A stretch of DNA of 64,000 nt from Halolactibacillus halophilus. GTDB taxonomy: Bacteria; Bacillota; Bacilli; Bacillales; Amphibacillaceae. The position numbers and the translations under genes are program-made. How positions within the stretch are numbered: position 1 is the stretch's first letter; each line of letters opens with the position of its first letter. Shown here one piece after another: positions 18,335-27,352 of this stretch. The notes below the pieces were generated by a model, which was given only the letters and a program-made list of their open reading frames with translations, had not been told where the DNA came from and did no database searches. The stretch is taken from contig NZ_FOXC01000005.1 in the NCBI RefSeq assembly GCF_900115605.1, positions 30,196 through 94,195 on the forward strand. The letters are read 5' to 3'.

Positions 18335-21268
18335 TCAATCACTTGCCTTTGTCCTATTTGTTAAATAATCATATAAACTTTTTTCGACTGGTGTTAACAT
18401 TTTGAGTATCATTTTGACGATTGACACAGGTTTTTTTGTCGTTTCCATTCGCATCTCTTGGAATGATTCGGGGATCGGTTCAACATCGCCCATGTAATAG
18501 AAAGACAAACCTTCATCATTATGTTTTTTAACAAACAGCGGCAGACGCATGTTGTGATCCTTGTAATGTTGAATCGCATGAACATCTGGTGAGTTCAACG
18601 TTCGTTTAGATTTAGACATCCACTGAAACAGTTGTGGCGATAAAAATTGATCATCATATTTCGTCGTTTCGCTAATACTATCTTCTTTATGATAATTAAT
18701 GAAAATCGCACAGTTTGATTTATCTTGACTTATAATATAGCCCCCAACATTTTGTGCCAGCGGATTTTCCTCCCATAATAATAACCTGAACACATCTTGA
18801 CGCGTATACTTCTCATACAACATAAAGCCATTATGTGCTTCATGTGTAAGCCGCTTCTCTTTATAAGAATGTAAAGCGTACGCTACTTGGTCAGATAAAG
18901 TTGTCTTAAAATCAGGCTCTAATAAGAGTTTAGTGAAAATTGGGTGTCGCTTAAATGTTTGTGTCGTTTCATCATAGTCAACAAAGCGTAACGGTAAAAA
19001 GTCATGAGGTGCCTGGCGTTTCTTTTCATAATTTTCTTGATAGTACTGTAAATTCACATTGCGTAAAACCGATGTTCTAATAATCGCATTATAATCATCG
19101 TAGACGTCATGTATAAGCTTGTTAATAAACTCTTGTTCCGATAATTCTTCGTCTTCAATGAGTTGTTGTAATAACAATGCTTCATGAGGACGGACGCCAT
19201 TTAAGACATGTAGTGAGAGATAGACCAAACTTTTATCGGCTTGTTCTGATAAAGTGTTCTTTAATTTCTCAACTTTTACAATATAACGATAGAAAGATTT
19301 ACTGTAGCGGACATAGCTCATCGGATCGCGTGAACCATGGGTGACAAAATCCATCATTGTTGGAATCTTGCCTACTTTATACTTTAGTGTTAAGTAATCT
19401 TGGTCTAAGTCTTTTTTTAACAACATGTTCTTTTGATCGATTGCTTCAAAAATACGTTCTTCAGCAATGCGCTCAAAATTAATTGTTGATTCCCCAGGGA
19501 TACCACGACTTCGCTCAACGAGTTGTCGGCGTAATTGGTCTTTATTATAACTTTGATCGCCATACAGTGCGATTGGGATCAAATAGTTATTCTCATGATT
19601 ACCAATGAAATCAATTACCGTTAAAAAGTCTTTTGATTCATGTTTTCTAAGCCCTCTACCTAGTTGTTGGACAAAAATAATACTTGATTCTGTTTGCCTC
19701 AACATAACGACTTGATTTATCTTCGGGATATCGATGCCTTCGTTAAAAATATCTACCGTTAAAATATAATCTAGTAAACCACCTTCTAACTCTTTTACCC
19801 GTTGTTCGCGTTCTTCTTGGCTATTATCCCCTGTTAAACTAACCGTTTTTAATCCGGTATTATTTAAAGCGCACGATAAATTCTTCGCTTCTTGTTTTGT
19901 CCCACAAAAAATGAGGCCGTGTGGGCTCTCACCAGAAAAACTATAATAAGCTAATTTCTCACGAATGTGTTGCACACGATCATTTATTGATAAATCTCGA
20001 AATGATAGATTTTCACTTACGTGACCATCAATTTCGTAATCACTGACGCCAAAGTAATGAAACGGGACCAGTAGATCTTCGGCTAAAGCCTCCTGAAGAC
20101 GAATTTCATAAGCAATGTTGTAATCGAATAACTTAAATAAGTCATAGCCATCGGTTCTTTCTGGAGTGGCAGTCATCCCCAACATAAAGGTAGGTTTGAA
20201 GTGATCAATAATCTTCTGATAACTCGTTGCCCCTGCCCGGTGCGTTTCATCAATTAGAATATAATCAAACCAATCTGGTTTAAATTGTGTCAATGTCTGT
20301 GCTTTTGATAACGACTGAACGGTCGCAAATAAATAACGTGCGCCAACATCTTTACTTGTACCAGAAAGAATCCCATAATCATCATCGTTACCACCAATAA
20401 CACGTCTAAAATCAGCCATTGCTTTTTTAAGAATTTGTTCTCGGTGAACGATAAATAATAGCCGTTTAGGACTGACGCGTCTCACGTCAAAGGCAGCTAA
20501 GTAAGTCTTTCCCGTACCGGTCGCAGAAACAACAAGCGCACGTGATTCACCACGTGAGCGGACCGCTTCAATTCCTTTTAAAGCTTGGACTTGCATTTTA
20601 TTCGGCTCAATCTGTAACGCATCGGACCAGTTATTATGATAACTTGCCGGAAATTCCGCTACCTTTGGGATCTCTTGCTTTTGATAGGCTTTACGGTAGT
20701 GATTAATCCATTCCGGTGTTAACGGCGTGCTTTCTTGCCACATTTCTTGAAACTGTGCGGTAAAGTGTTCGATGATCGCCCCATGTTCATGTGAGGTTAA
20801 TTTGATGTTCCATTCATAATTCACTTTTAACGCACTTGCCGTTAAGTTGGTGCTTCCTACAATTAATGAATGGTAGCCACCTTGGTCAAATATATAACCT
20901 TTTGAGTGAAAACCATCAACATCTGAAATTCTTACTTCTAGGTTTTTTAATTTCAACAATTGTTGAAACATTTTAGGCTGATTAAAGTAATTGTATGTTG
21001 ATGTGATCAGTTTTCCCGTTACACCTTTTCTGTGTAGATCTAGTAAGTGAGCCTTCAATGTTTGAATACCTGACTCTGTTATAAACGCCACCGCAAACTT
21101 AAAAGATTGGGATTGTCTTAATTCATCGATCAAAGTGGTTAAGACATCTTGCTTTTTCTGTTGATGGTTCATTAATAACTGTGGTTCAAATGGCCCTGAA
21201 TAGGGAGTCGTTTTATCAATTAACCCTTTATGTATACCTAACTCTAATGCATTAAACCATGCTTCCAT
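18335..21268 (-). CDS. Phospholipase-D-like nuclease / SF2 helicase / DUF3427 protein
   Basis: A 977-residue, three-part protein. Near residues 115-150 lie HSKGYIF and GSTNLTASALKVNYEWN, the two parts of an HKD phospholipase-D-like site. An SF2 helicase follows: Walker A SATGTGKT, Walker B box DETH, motif III MTATPERT, and motif VI QQLGRGLRKHE. The C-terminal 400 residues fit DUF3427. Such proteins are common in Bacillota; a DNA repair or anti-plasmid/phage role has been suspected but not settled. Start: GTG at 21277 would overlap the AGGTGAT ribosome site, so I prefer ATG 21268. Single gene. It is not coupled to the dnd island. Confidence 0.85.
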   Translation of the reverse strand: MEAWFNALELGIHKGLIDKTTPYSGPFEPQLLMNHQQKKQDVLTTLIDELRQSQSFKFAVAFITESGIQTLKAHLLDLHRKGVTGKLITSTYNYFNQPKMFQQLLKLKNLEVRISDVDGFHSKGYIFDQGGYHSLIVGSTNLTASALKVNYEWNIKLTSHEHGAIIEHFTAQFQEMWQESTPLTPEWINHYRKAYQKQEIPKVAEFPASYHNNWSDALQIEPNKMQVQALKGIEAVRSRGESRALVVSATGTGKTYLAAFDVRRVSPKRLLFIVHREQILKKAMADFRRVIGGNDDDYGILSGTSKDVGARYLFATVQSLSKAQTLTQFKPDWFDYILIDETHRAGATSYQKIIDHFKPTFMLGMTATPERTDGYDLFKLFDYNIAYEIRLQEALAEDLLVPFHYFGVSDYEIDGHVSENLSFRDLSINDRVQHIREKLAYYSFSGESPHGLIFCGTKQEAKNLSCALNNTGLKTVSLTGDNSQEEREQRVKELEGGLLDYILTVDIFNEGIDIPKINQVVMLRQTESSIIFVQQLGRGLRKHESKDFLTVIDFIGNHENNYLIPIALYGDQSYNKDQLRRQLVERSRGIPGESTINFERIAEERIFEAIDQKNMLLKKDLDQDYLTLKYKVGKIPTMMDFVTHGSRDPMSYVRYSKSFYRYIVKVEKLKNTLSEQADKSLVYLSLHVLNGVRPHEALLLQQLIEDEELSEQEFINKLIHDVYDDYNAIIRTSVLRNVNLQYYQENYEKKRQAPHDFLPLRFVDYDETTQTFKRHPIFTKLLLEPDFKTTLSDQVAYALHSYKEKRLTHEAHNGFMLYEKYTRQDVFRLLLWEENPLAQNVGGYIISQDKSNCAIFINYHKEDSISETTKYDDQFLSPQLFQWMSKSKRTLNSPDVHAIQHYKDHNMRLPLFVKKHNDEGLSFYYMGDVEPIPESFQEMRMETTKKPVSIVKMILKMLTPVEKSLYDYLTNRTKASD

Positions 21269-21598
21269 ATCGATCACCTGCTTTTCTTTGGTGTTAGGTT
21301 CATTTTACCAAAGATTGCCGCTTTTCTGTATCCCTTTTCTTATTTTCTTATCATTTAGTTATCTCAACTTCAACATGTTTAGCCTCATAGTAGAAAGCAT
21401 ACGAAAAGCGTCTGCTCTAAACTAGTTATCTCCTGTCTACTTCTATGCGTTTTACGGCCTTATCTATTAAATTTATAGTTGTTTTCTAAGTGACATTTGT
21501 TTAATCATTTAAAACCTTAAGAAAAAAGGCAAGACCGCTACCAGTGCTAATTGCCCTGATGACAGTCTTACCTCGATTCATTTATACATTTTTAAGTC
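21269..21598. other. Intergenic region, 330 bases
   Basis: Holds the leader of the leftward helicase gene at the left and the terminator of the leftward dbpA at the right (21522-21572). No convincing ORF or RNA gene was seen between them. Confidence 0.5.
21522..21572 (-). terminator. Terminator of dbpA
   Basis: On the minus strand GGTAAGAC...GTCTTGCC form the base of a long stem, with further pairing CTG..CAG inside, followed by TTTTTT (21522-21527). Some pairs are G-U. Located 27 bases after the dbpA stop. Confidence 0.65.
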
Positions 21599-23014
21599 TT
21601 ACAAATGCGTCTCACGATCAATATGAACCTTTAGTTGTTTTTTCTTTACTTTCGTCTGTTTCATTTGCTTTAAGACCGCTTCAGCTTTACCATTTAAGAT
21701 CTCTACTGTCGTATGTCTCGGATAAACGGTTACTGCACCAATATCATTAAAATCCATTCCAGCCAGTGAACTAATCGTACCAACAAAATCAAAGGCACGC
21801 AATTTCTTTTCTTTCCCGCCATTAAAGTACAGTGTCTTGACTGAATCATTGATCTCGACTTTCTTTTGTCGGCCAAGCATCTTGACGTACTGCTTCATAT
21901 CATCTTGTTCTCGTTGTGGATACGTACGTTCACGGTCATCAAATCCGAGGTTTTCTTTCATTGTTTCATAACTTGCCTGTTCATCCATAGCTAAGAGATG
22001 AACAACCTTGCCTTTCTTACCCATCCGACCCGTACGTCCCATCCGGTGTGTAAAGACATCTTCTGTGTAAGCTAAATCAAAGTTAATCACAAGGGGTAAG
22101 TCGATTAAATCCATCCCTCTTGCCATTAAGTTTGTTGTCACAAGAATCGAACGATGTTTTTCTTTAAATTGTTTCAGCGCTTTAATTCTAACCGGTTGTT
22201 TTAAATCACCGTGAAGACGAACGACAGGGAGCCCTAAGTCACTCAGTTCATCCACCACTTCATCAACTGTCCGCTTCTCCTCACAGAAAATAATTGCTTC
22301 AGGGACATGTTCTTCAACTAAGACATCAATGACCGTTTCGATTTTATCGTAAGTGTCAACATCAACGCGAATTTGATCAAACACTTGTTGATTTTTAGGC
22401 GCAATCGTCACGCGGACAGGTTCGACTAATGTCTCGTTAATAAACGGTTCCAGCTCATCACTCATTGTTGCTGAAGTATAAATATTTTGCCGTTTTCCAG
22501 GTAATAAACTGATGATTTCTTCAATTGTCTCCGCAAATCCACGGTCAAATAAATGATCAACTTCATCGATAATCAACGTATCAATAAGCGCACGTTTAAT
22601 CGTACCTTTACTCATTAAATCTAAGACACGTCCCGGTGTGCCAATGACGATATGACTTTTTTGTTTTAGTTGAACTTCTTGAGCTTCATAAGACATATCT
22701 CCGATTACTGTCACCGGCTTTAACCGTTTATACACGGCAATATCTTTCACAACGTCCTCAATCTGTAAAGCCAGCTCACGCGTTGGTGTCAAAATAAGCA
22801 CCGATGGATCATTCGCATCAAAACTCAACCGATCTAATACGGGAAGTAGAAAAGCCAATGTCTTACCACTACCTGTCTCAGCTTGACTGAGCACATCTTT
22901 CCCGTCCACAATCAGCGGTAAAAGTCGCGTTTGAATCGGTGTAGGTGTCGTGAAATTCTTCTCATCTAAGCGACGCAATAACGCCTGGTCTTTCAACATC
23001 ATAAAATCTTGCAT
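21599..23014 (-). CDS. dbpA: DEAD-box RNA helicase of the DbpA/YxiN type
   Basis: A 471-residue ATP-dependent RNA helicase. The motifs in order are a Q-motif (TTPTPIQTRLLP), Walker A AETGSGKT, PTREL, GTPGR, motif II DEVD, SAT, and HRMGRTGR. The last 75 residues (TLYFNGGKEKKLRAFDFVG, DIGAVTV) form the DbpA RNA-binding domain, which in B. subtilis YxiN binds hairpin 92 of 23S rRNA and directs the helicase to ribosome assembly. Motif II reads DEVD instead of DEAD; the two catalytic acids D and E remain, so activity is likely. Single gene with its own terminator and a hairpin in its leader. Confidence 0.88.
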   Translation of the reverse strand: MQDFMMLKDQALLRRLDEKNFTTPTPIQTRLLPLIVDGKDVLSQAETGSGKTLAFLLPVLDRLSFDANDPSVLILTPTRELALQIEDVVKDIAVYKRLKPVTVIGDMSYEAQEVQLKQKSHIVIGTPGRVLDLMSKGTIKRALIDTLIIDEVDHLFDRGFAETIEEIISLLPGKRQNIYTSATMSDELEPFINETLVEPVRVTIAPKNQQVFDQIRVDVDTYDKIETVIDVLVEEHVPEAIIFCEEKRTVDEVVDELSDLGLPVVRLHGDLKQPVRIKALKQFKEKHRSILVTTNLMARGMDLIDLPLVINFDLAYTEDVFTHRMGRTGRMGKKGKVVHLLAMDEQASYETMKENLGFDDRERTYPQREQDDMKQYVKMLGRQKKVEINDSVKTLYFNGGKEKKLRAFDFVGTISSLAGMDFNDIGAVTVYPRHTTVEILNGKAEAVLKQMKQTKVKKKQLKVHIDRETHL

Positions 23015-23036
23015 GTATTTTTCCCCTTTTTAAATA

Positions 23037-23072
23037 GAGAAAACTGTCCACTAAAAAAATGAACAGTTTCTC
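23037..23072 (-). repeat. Hairpin in the dbpA leader
   Basis: Arms GAGAAAACTGT (23037-23047) and ACAGTTTCTC (23063-23072) can form a 10-11 bp stem about 25 bases upstream of the dbpA start. On the minus strand the loop, not the tail, holds the T-run, so it is a poor terminator for gntR and may instead affect dbpA translation or mRNA stability. Confidence 0.45.
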
Positions 23073-23157
23073 CACGTTTTATTGTTTCATCGCACATCAA
23101 TCAAATGATGATTTATCATTTATCACTTAACATAGCTTGGTATAGTATAACCTTGAG

Positions 23158-23520
23158 TTAGTCTATTTCTTTTAAGAGTTGTAATAACGCTTGGTCTGAC
23201 AAGTTCAACAAGCGCAGCTCTTGTTTCAACTTTGGCAACGTTTGTTGTTGAAAGAATTGTTTTCGCTCTGATAATGAGCGCGCGTGTGCATCTTCTGTCA
23301 CAAAGAAACCTAAGCCGCGTTGTTTCTCAATCATACCATCATTCTCTAATATATTATACCCTTTTGTGATCGTATTTATATTTACTTCGAGTTCTGCCGC
23401 TTGTTCTCTGAGCGACGGTAATTTATCCCCTTGTTTTAAATCACCGTTTAAAATCTGATCTTTTATTTTATCTGCGATTTGACGATAGATACTTTGATGC
23501 TCGTTAAAAAGTTCGCTCAT
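23158..23520 (-). CDS. GntR-family regulator, YtrA subfamily
   Basis: A 120-residue repressor. Its N-terminal winged helix (IYRQIADKIKDQILNGDL, LPSLREQAAELEVNINTITKGY) is a classic GntR reader, and the short 45-residue tail is typical of the YtrA subfamily that controls ABC transporters. It overlaps the permease gene by 4 bases (ATGA), so it is the third gene of the operon ATPase-permease-regulator. It probably binds the 13-bp inverted repeat at the operon promoter (25763-25796), closing an autoregulatory loop. YtrA homologues respond to cell-wall antibiotics; the inducer here is unknown. Confidence 0.85.
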   Translation of the reverse strand: MSELFNEHQSIYRQIADKIKDQILNGDLKQGDKLPSLREQAAELEVNINTITKGYNILENDGMIEKQRGLGFFVTEDAHARSLSERKQFFQQQTLPKLKQELRLLNLSDQALLQLLKEID

Positions 23521-24935
23521 GACGTCACCACTTCCAGTTTGCGGTATGCATAGTAATCGATTAAGAGTGACACAATAACAATCAGAAAGACATACATTAA
23601 ATCAATGGTATTCGTTAAAAATCGTACATTTGAGATATAGTCATACAAAAAGACTGGAAAGACGATGATATAAGTGATACCCAATTGACTTTTTTTATTA
23701 AATGTCATTTTAAGATAGAGCTTCACATTACGGGTTAATAATAGAAACAGATGATATAACGTCAACGTTACATGATACAAACCTAAAACATAGATTAAGG
23801 CAACAAAATATGACTCGAAACCTGTCATTAAAAAGTGTGTATAGGTAACGTTCACTTCATATATTAGATGTGAATTAAATAGATAGAATAGTCGAAAACC
23901 AACATGTGTGACGGTTAACACAACAAATACCGCAACGGCAGACAACAAAACAATTTTTAGATGGCGGTACCCTGTAAGAAGTGACCATCGTTCAAATGGT
24001 TTAAATGGTAACAGTGCCACATCAGTCGCTTTTATGTGTGATAAATTCAAAATAATGAAAAAAAACGCAAAGACAGTGATCCACCATGTGATGACTTGAG
24101 GATTTATTGATAAATAATTAGTCGGCAACGCTTCCTGAAACATCACGATCATAATGAGACCCATGATGACAATCAACTGCCCTGTAAATGCGGCTACTTC
24201 ACGAACCGGATGAAGGAAGAATTGCCGGTCATAGTGAATAACTAGATTAACCTTTCGGTACTGCTTCTTGATCAATCGGACCAGCCAAGTTGATTCATTC
24301 CTATTTTTCACCGGTCGGTGAGTCTTCTTTTTAGCTAAAAAAATGACGTTAGCATAATGGTATATGCCGATACTGATACAGGCTAAACTAACCAATACGA
24401 GCCAGTCATTCAGATAAAAGGCAGCTGAAACAATAAAAATAAGGCCTGTATCATTGACCCAACGAATGCCTGCTTGCTTCATTGATTGGGTTGGTCTTGA
24501 CAACGACTTCAAGGTGAAAAACGTACCTAGTGTGAGTGCGCCCAAAACATATAACCCATCCGTTGTTAGAATTGTGGGATGTTTAAATTGAATGAGAAAA
24601 ATCATGGCAATGATCGGTAGCACGACGTGATAAAAACTTAACAAACTAACCTTTACGATGATTCGTTGTGGCAACAGTTTGATTGTGGTCACCTTAGCAT
24701 CTTTTCTCATTTGTTGGATATTATAATCCGTTAATCCCGCCAACAATAATAACACAATGAAAAAATACAACGGTAAAGCCAATTGGTTAGGAATCGCATA
24801 TATGTCTTTAAAAAACAGTTCACTTAACGAATTGTTTACTAACACACTGGTAACAAGTAAAATTGTAAAGGCACTCAGCGTATTCGCAAAAGGACGCGAA
24901 CCGTAAAGGCTGCTTGTATGAATAAAACGCTCCAT
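23517..24935 (-). CDS. ABC transporter permease, multi-spanning
   Basis: A 472-residue integral membrane protein with about ten to twelve hydrophobic segments spread over the whole length and no recognisable soluble domain. It lies one base after the ATPase gene and overlaps the GntR gene, so it is the membrane part of this exporter-like system. No substrate motif can be named. The family is variable; assignment rests on topology and context. Confidence 0.7.
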   Translation of the reverse strand: MERFIHTSSLYGSRPFANTLSAFTILLVTSVLVNNSLSELFFKDIYAIPNQLALPLYFFIVLLLLAGLTDYNIQQMRKDAKVTTIKLLPQRIIVKVSLLSFYHVVLPIIAMIFLIQFKHPTILTTDGLYVLGALTLGTFFTLKSLSRPTQSMKQAGIRWVNDTGLIFIVSAAFYLNDWLVLVSLACISIGIYHYANVIFLAKKKTHRPVKNRNESTWLVRLIKKQYRKVNLVIHYDRQFFLHPVREVAAFTGQLIVIMGLIMIVMFQEALPTNYLSINPQVITWWITVFAFFFIILNLSHIKATDVALLPFKPFERWSLLTGYRHLKIVLLSAVAVFVVLTVTHVGFRLFYLFNSHLIYEVNVTYTHFLMTGFESYFVALIYVLGLYHVTLTLYHLFLLLTRNVKLYLKMTFNKKSQLGITYIIVFPVFLYDYISNVRFLTNTIDLMYVFLIVIVSLLIDYYAYRKLEVVTS

Positions 24936-24936
24936 A

Positions 24937-25746
24937 TTATTTACCTCCTACAAAGCCTTGATAGACAAGCTCCAACGGTATATCGGTTGGTTCACTTGAC
25001 GGTGTGTGACAAAGTAACCGATAGCCAAAGGGTAAACGTTGATACGTTAAGTACAGCGTCTCGTCAGGCAACGTTGTTACGTCTTTTAATGACAAAACTT
25101 GATCTAAATCATTGGTCGCGTGATTAATCACAACGTGTCCTCTTCGGTCCATAATTAAGACTTGATCAAGTAATTGTTCCAATGCTCTTAAGTGGTGGGT
25201 CGCAATCACAATCATCCGACCGTCAGACTGGGCATCAATCAACAGCTGTCTAAAAATACGTTGCCCTTCTAAATCCATTTCTTTAGTTTGCTCATCGAGA
25301 AATACCATCGGTGTACCAAGACTTAACATAATCGACACAAACGCTTTTCGTTTCATTCCAGCACTGAGGTCCATCAAGTTTAAATCCGCTTCTAAATCGA
25401 ACGCGGTTAAATAAGCTACTAGCTTCTTGCGATTAAAATTCGGATACATCGGACCAATCAAGTCGCCATATGCCTCAATCGATAGCTCAATATTTGGTAA
25501 GTTCTCTGGCAAATAACTGATTTTCTCTAAATACTGTTTGTTTCTTAGTCTCGGTTCATAACCTAAAACAGAAACCTTTCCACTACTCGGATAATATAAG
25601 CCCGTCAGTAGTTGAAATAACGTCGTCTTACCGACACCGTTTGGTCCTAATATTCCAATAACTGATCCTGTAGTAACCTCTAAATTCATCCGATCAAAAA
25701 CACGTTGATCGCTATAGTCAAATGACACTTTTTCTAATTGAAACAT
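24937..25746 (-). CDS. ABC transporter ATP-binding protein
   Basis: A 269-residue ATPase. Walker A is GPNGVGKTT near residue 34, the signature is LSAGMKRK (a variant of LSGGQ, common in YtrB-like exporters), and Walker B is VFLDEQTKEMD with a glutamine where many ABC ATPases have the aspartate of the D-loop region. The H-loop is ATHH. First gene of the operon, with AGGTGAG as ribosome site and the palindromic operator 17 bases upstream. Works with the permease at 23517. Confidence 0.88.
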   Translation of the reverse strand: MFQLEKVSFDYSDQRVFDRMNLEVTTGSVIGILGPNGVGKTTLFQLLTGLYYPSSGKVSVLGYEPRLRNKQYLEKISYLPENLPNIELSIEAYGDLIGPMYPNFNRKKLVAYLTAFDLEADLNLMDLSAGMKRKAFVSIMLSLGTPMVFLDEQTKEMDLEGQRIFRQLLIDAQSDGRMIVIATHHLRALEQLLDQVLIMDRRGHVVINHATNDLDQVLSLKDVTTLPDETLYLTYQRLPFGYRLLCHTPSSEPTDIPLELVYQGFVGGK

Positions 25747-25762
25747 TTGCTCACCTCATTTT

Positions 25763-25808
25763 GTTATAGTGTTATGCTTAACTATAACACTATAACGAAA
25801 ATTGTAAA
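25763..25808 (-). promoter_or_regulatory. Promoter and GntR-type operator of the ABC operon
   Basis: Arms GTTATAGTGTTAT (25763-25775) and ATAACACTATAAC (25784-25796) are a perfect 13-bp inverted repeat around 8 bases. On the minus strand TTTACA (25803-25808) and TATAGT (25781-25786) form a promoter with 16-base spacing, so the -10 box lies in the operator. The repressor encoded at 23158 is the obvious ligand. Confidence 0.75.
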
Positions 25809-25842
25809 CATGATGTTATCATTTTCTTATAAAATTCTATAC

Positions 25843-25867
25843 AAAAAGACAGGTTTTCACCTGCCTT
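25843..25867 (-). terminator. Terminator of the Rpn-family gene
   Basis: Minus strand GGCAGGT-GAAA-ACCTGTC followed by TTTTT, 20 bases after the stop at 25888. Confidence 0.75.
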
Positions 25868-25887
25868 TCATGTCTTACCTCAATTGC

Positions 25888-26910
25888 TTACAAATAGCGA
25901 CTTAAATCTTTTAAGGTATTGATCTGATCATAGTTAGTTAAGATTGATTTAAGTGTCTGTTCATCTAACTGGTAAATTGATTTTTGCATATCTTCTGGTA
26001 TATGACCGACCTTATCGTCTAACATCATTAATAAGGACTCCGCAATGCCTTGTTGTTTTCCTTGTGCTATGCCCTGTTCTATACCTTGTTCCATACCTTG
26101 CTCTATGCCTTCTTCTCGTAACACATCAGCAATTGTCTTCATGACATCACTCCCCTTAGGATAGGCTTGTTCTAATGTTTTTACTATATCATTGAAATCA
26201 TTTTTTGTGAATGCCTCACTCGTACTAAAAACGTACCGCAACAAGGTTTCAAAGTAAGTAAGACCAGACGCTTTTTCCTCTAGCGCATTTAACGCTTCTG
26301 CCGCCTGATAGATACTCGTCTTTAAATCGGCTGGATTTTTTGTATAAAGGTCACGCCAGATCGTAAAAAGAATCTTTAACTGGGCAACGCCTTTTATTTC
26401 TGCATCTTGATACGTCGATACATCAAATAATAAATAATCAAAATCAGGTACGTAACGTGTCATATCAGCTGTGAATGTATCAAATCCCTTAATCACGTCA
26501 CCTAAAGACTGGCCCATGTGCCAAGTTTGTTTGCCGTGATAGATGACGAGTGGCAAAATGATTGGCAACTTATCCGCTTTTTTTCGGAGCGACTGTCTAT
26601 TCCAAATCCTTAACATATATTCAAGTAACTGAACGGCAATATTTCGACTTTGATAGCTTTTATGTTCAAATAATAAATACAGGTACCCCCATTCGTGATT
26701 AATATCAACTTTAAACAACAAATCAGAAAAGACTTCTTCTAGTTCCTTGTTAATAAAGCTGTCTTTTTGCGGCTCTATTGTGTTCACATCAATCTGTTTA
26801 ACAATAGAGGGTGGTAAATAATACGTGACGAAATCTTTTGTCACCTGGGGATTATTAAACGTTTCTTTAAAGAATTTATCGTGCGGATTTTGAACTTGAA
26901 TGTTAGCCAC
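25888..26910 (-). CDS. Rpn-family recombination-promoting nuclease / putative transposase (PD-(D/E)XK)
   Basis: A 340-residue protein of the Rpn/Transposase_31 family. The nuclease core shows SDLLFKV, then YLLFEHKS with the E-x-K pair, typical of PD-(D/E)XK folds. The N-terminus HDKFFKETFNNP is the usual family start. Residues about 265-290 hold a short run of GIEQG-like repeats before the C-terminal helices, a region that varies in length in this family by repeat expansion or contraction. Members cut DNA and promote RecA-independent recombination or act in phage defence. Single gene with its own terminator. Confidence 0.85.
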   Translation of the reverse strand: MANIQVQNPHDKFFKETFNNPQVTKDFVTYYLPPSIVKQIDVNTIEPQKDSFINKELEEVFSDLLFKVDINHEWGYLYLLFEHKSYQSRNIAVQLLEYMLRIWNRQSLRKKADKLPIILPLVIYHGKQTWHMGQSLGDVIKGFDTFTADMTRYVPDFDYLLFDVSTYQDAEIKGVAQLKILFTIWRDLYTKNPADLKTSIYQAAEALNALEEKASGLTYFETLLRYVFSTSEAFTKNDFNDIVKTLEQAYPKGSDVMKTIADVLREEGIEQGMEQGIEQGIAQGKQQGIAESLLMMLDDKVGHIPEDMQKSIYQLDEQTLKSILTNYDQINTLKDLSRYL

Positions 26911-27108
26911 CTGCTTTTGCTATCGTTTACTGTTAACAGTGATGCCTCATGAGATAGTTACAGCATATAGCGATCTAACCGTGCCATCAAGTTCATCAAC
27001 ATGGTTCATTTTTAAATGCTCATCTGTTTCTACAATCTAATCAGCACAACACTCATATTTTTTAAAAGTTTAGCAAAAATAGGCAGCTGTTTTTATTTTT
27101 CCTACGCG

Positions 27109-27146
27109 AAAAAGAGTACCCTTACTTAACAAGTAAAGGCACTCTT
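27109..27146 (-). terminator. Terminator of the RNase H operon
   Basis: Minus strand AAGAGTgCCtTTACTT pairs with AAGTAAgGGtACTCTT and is followed by TTTTCG. It begins three bases after the 67-residue gene. Confidence 0.75.
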
Positions 27147-27148
27147 CA

Positions 27149-27352
27149 TTATTTAAAAATTTTTTTGATCAGCTTAAATAGATCAAAACTCGTTTTGTTG
27201 TAAACTTTGTTGTAGGCGTATTTTTTAGGGTTTCTAACCCAGCCATAGCCCTTAGGCATTTTAACTTTGCCACGATGAACGATTTGTCGCTTAATCGATG
27301 TCCGAGCACTGAGTCGTTTTTTTAAGCTTGGTTTTCTGATGCCAAACTTCAT
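27149..27352 (-). CDS. Small basic protein of unknown function
   Basis: A 67-residue, very basic protein with two recognisable blocks, KPSLKKRLSARTSIKR and GYGWVRNPKKYAYNKVYNKT. I have seen similar small proteins in Bacillota and their phages, but no function is known to me. It starts directly after the RNase H stop (AAGGAGATGA ribosome site inside that gene), so it is co-translated with it, and a strong terminator follows. The charge suggests a nucleic-acid ligand; this is inference. Confidence 0.65.
   Translation of the reverse strand: MKFGIRKPSLKKRLSARTSIKRQIVHRGKVKMPKGYGWVRNPKKYAYNKVYNKTSFDLFKLIKKIFK

Noticed and set aside
26070..26125. Short repeated units in the Rpn-family gene that could look like a small repeat array
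   Set aside because: They encode in-frame GIEQG-type residues of the protein, are only about 12 bases long and vary; not a CRISPR or intergenic repeat. No CRISPR array was seen anywhere in the window.
26929..26940. Perfect 12-base palindrome ACTGTTAACAGT upstream of the Rpn gene
   Set aside because: Short, single copy and not placed over a clear promoter; may be chance in AT-rich DNA.
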